DNA of 64,000 nt from Forficula auricularia (Eukaryota > Arthropoda > Insecta > Dermaptera > Forficulidae), in NCBI GenBank assembly GCA_024734495.1, contig JALMQS010000070.1:17298306-17362305 (forward strand), in the 5' to 3' direction. Positions within the stretch are counted from its first letter, which is position 1. Each line of letters begins with the position of its first letter. Below are positions 62,823-64,000 of this stretch, piece after piece. The position numbers were made by a program, and so were the translations under genes. The notes beneath the pieces were generated by a model. It ran no database searches. It was not told the DNA's origin and was given only the letters and a program-made list of their open reading frames with translations.

Positions 62823-63435
62823 GTGGGTTGACCATTTCTCCCTTTTCCTATAATTTCCCTTAAACATTGGACCATCCATCTTCAGGGATTTTATAAATAT
62901 TTATCCATATTTTTGGTCTGTTCATGGTACTTATTATTATATAATCAATACCATGAAATTATTTTTTTATTTCTTATACCTTAATTACTATATATAATTA
63001 TATTTTGAAAATCTTATACTCTTAAAAAGTAATTTTTAGAGTTAAAGGTTTCTCCCAAGCACAACATAATGTAAATTTACATCAAGCAGAAGATGCATTC
63101 TAATTTATTTCTTATACATTTTTTTTTTAATATATTAGATCTTAAACTTTAAAAAGATCATTATTTTAAATAATTACTAAAATGACATTATATAATATTG
63201 GGTTTATAACTCTGGGAGTACACAGGGAATGCAATGCATTATACTACCCTTGTTCAATCACATAATCTATATCTAAACCACTTTCCTAATTATTATGCGG
63301 ACTAATGAATTATTAAGGATATTATTGAAAATTAATTTAATTAATATTTGTTATAAGTTATATATTAGTTTTTTTTTTACTGTTATAATTACAGGTGATG
63401 CTTTAGTGGTTGATTTGTTTATCGAAAGAGAAATT
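62823..63435. other. Gap
   Basis: AT-rich; a fragment at 63,181-63,250 repeats a piece of the 62.4-kb palindrome loop (ACATTATATAATATTG...GGAATGCAATGCATTAT). No gene. Confidence 0.4.
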
Positions 63436-63610
63436 TCGGCTTAAACACCTATATTTTACATTTTTAATATGGAAAACTCATCAGACTGCATGACATTTCG
63501 ACACCTAGTTCGACCTCAGTCGATTATTATTAGACTTCCCACCAGTACTTAAAAACGACCTAAGAACTAGGTGTCGAAATGTCATGCATTCTGATGAGTT
63601 TTTTTTTATG
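63436..63610. mobile_element. Palindrome
   Basis: The arms pair AAAACTCATCAGACTGCATG, ACATTTCGACACCTAGTTCG with GAACTAGGTGTCGAAATGTC, ATGCATTCTGATGAGTTTTT. The loop is about 50 bp. It contains TCGAAA and CTGATGAG, but in an order that does not fit a hammerhead. Confidence 0.65.
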
Positions 63611-63654
63611 TTTATTTATAGCCTCACAAAATTTAACCACTCACCAACGAACAA

Positions 63655-63770
63655 ACCTACAAAATAATTAATGAATTGATTCACAAAGAGAAACAAAGAG
63701 GTTGTCCTCTGCTTGATGCAAATAAACATACACACATATATATCGAAATTATATATCTGTATATATATTA
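63655..63770. repeat. Dispersed repeat (4147 family)
   Basis: TTGATTCACAAAGAGAAACA, AGAGGTTGTCCTCTGCTTGA and TGCAAATAAACATACACACA, then a TA-rich run. Same family as 4147-4245 and 42,320-42,400. Confidence 0.6.
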
Positions 63771-63814
63771 TTTATTTGTTTGAGACTATAGTTTCGAAGG
63801 CTTGCCCCCAATCA

Positions 63815-64000
63815 TCAGTCTTTAATTATAAATATTATTGTTCATTAGATCGGAATCGCGTGGATATTGAAAAAAAATTTTCCTTTACCAGCTGAATAGT
63901 CAGGTAGAATTAAAAAAAATTTCAGTTAGAATTTAAAAAAGTTTTTAATATCCACGCGACACTGATCTAATGAAAAATAATATTTATAATTAAAAAGACT
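63815..64000. mobile_element. Palindrome running to the window edge
   Basis: The left arm AGTCTTTAATTATAAATATT, CATTAGATCGG, CGCGTGGATATTGAAA pairs with TTTTTAATATCCACGCG, CTGATCTAATG, AATATTTATAATTAAAAAGACT. The right arm ends at the last base of the window. Confidence 0.7.

Noticed and set aside
63436..63610. Hammerhead in the 63.5-kb palindrome
   Set aside because: CTGATGAG and GAAA are present, but their order and flanks do not give the three stems.

Overview
The window is eukaryotic, AT-rich nuclear DNA (roughly 70% A+T by eye) from an arthropod, almost certainly an insect. Evidence: one split gene for a secreted type-B carboxylesterase with consensus GT-AG introns; a mellifera-type mariner with TA-flanked terminus; Tc1-, pogo- and hAT-like miniature elements; RTE-like and Jockey/CR1-like LINE fragments; and a tRNA-derived SINE ending in (TGA)n. 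A hemipteran is my best guess from the esterase and repeat style, but the sequence does not prove the order.

Layout. 0-21.7 kb: no convincing host gene. It is a mosaic of tandem and fold-back repeats, a decayed hAT-like transposase, hAT and pogo MITEs, a decayed mariner (16.7-17.97 kb) and a possible solo LTR or promoter (7.8-8.3 kb). 21.77-36.96 kb: one carboxylesterase gene, ten exons, 550 codons, intact reading frame, catalytic Ser203/Glu337/His455. Its introns are packed with mobile DNA, including a LINE/SINE pair with a shared 3' tail, a decayed copy of exon 1, fold-backs and several hAT-type elements. 37-42.2 kb: two 5'-truncated RTE-type LINEs on the minus strand, a 550-bp near-perfect palindrome and a 1.6-kb fold-back element. 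42.8-54.05 kb: the most unusual part, an array of exon-like cassettes separated by 17 complete, uniformly sized (191-213 bp) introns. All 17 have GT-AG ends, and those compared also have a branch-point-like ACTAAT and a pyrimidine tract. The array is arranged as two higher-order repeats on the minus strand and an inverted block on the plus strand, head to head at about 51,345. The cassettes do not keep a reading frame, so a spliced non-coding RNA or repeated-exon locus is the best reading. 54.05-64 kb: a truncated LINE reverse transcriptase abutting the array, then nested repeats, a tRNA-like gene, a CR1/Jockey LINE tail, a Tc1-like MITE and more palindromes.

Two themes recur. First, fold-back (palindromic) elements are exceptionally common (at least a dozen). 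Secondly, several of them carry a CTGANGA...GAAA core, with flanks that can pair, resembling the hammerhead ribozymes known from Penelope-like elements and animal retrozymes. The only gene I regard as clearly functional is the carboxylesterase.
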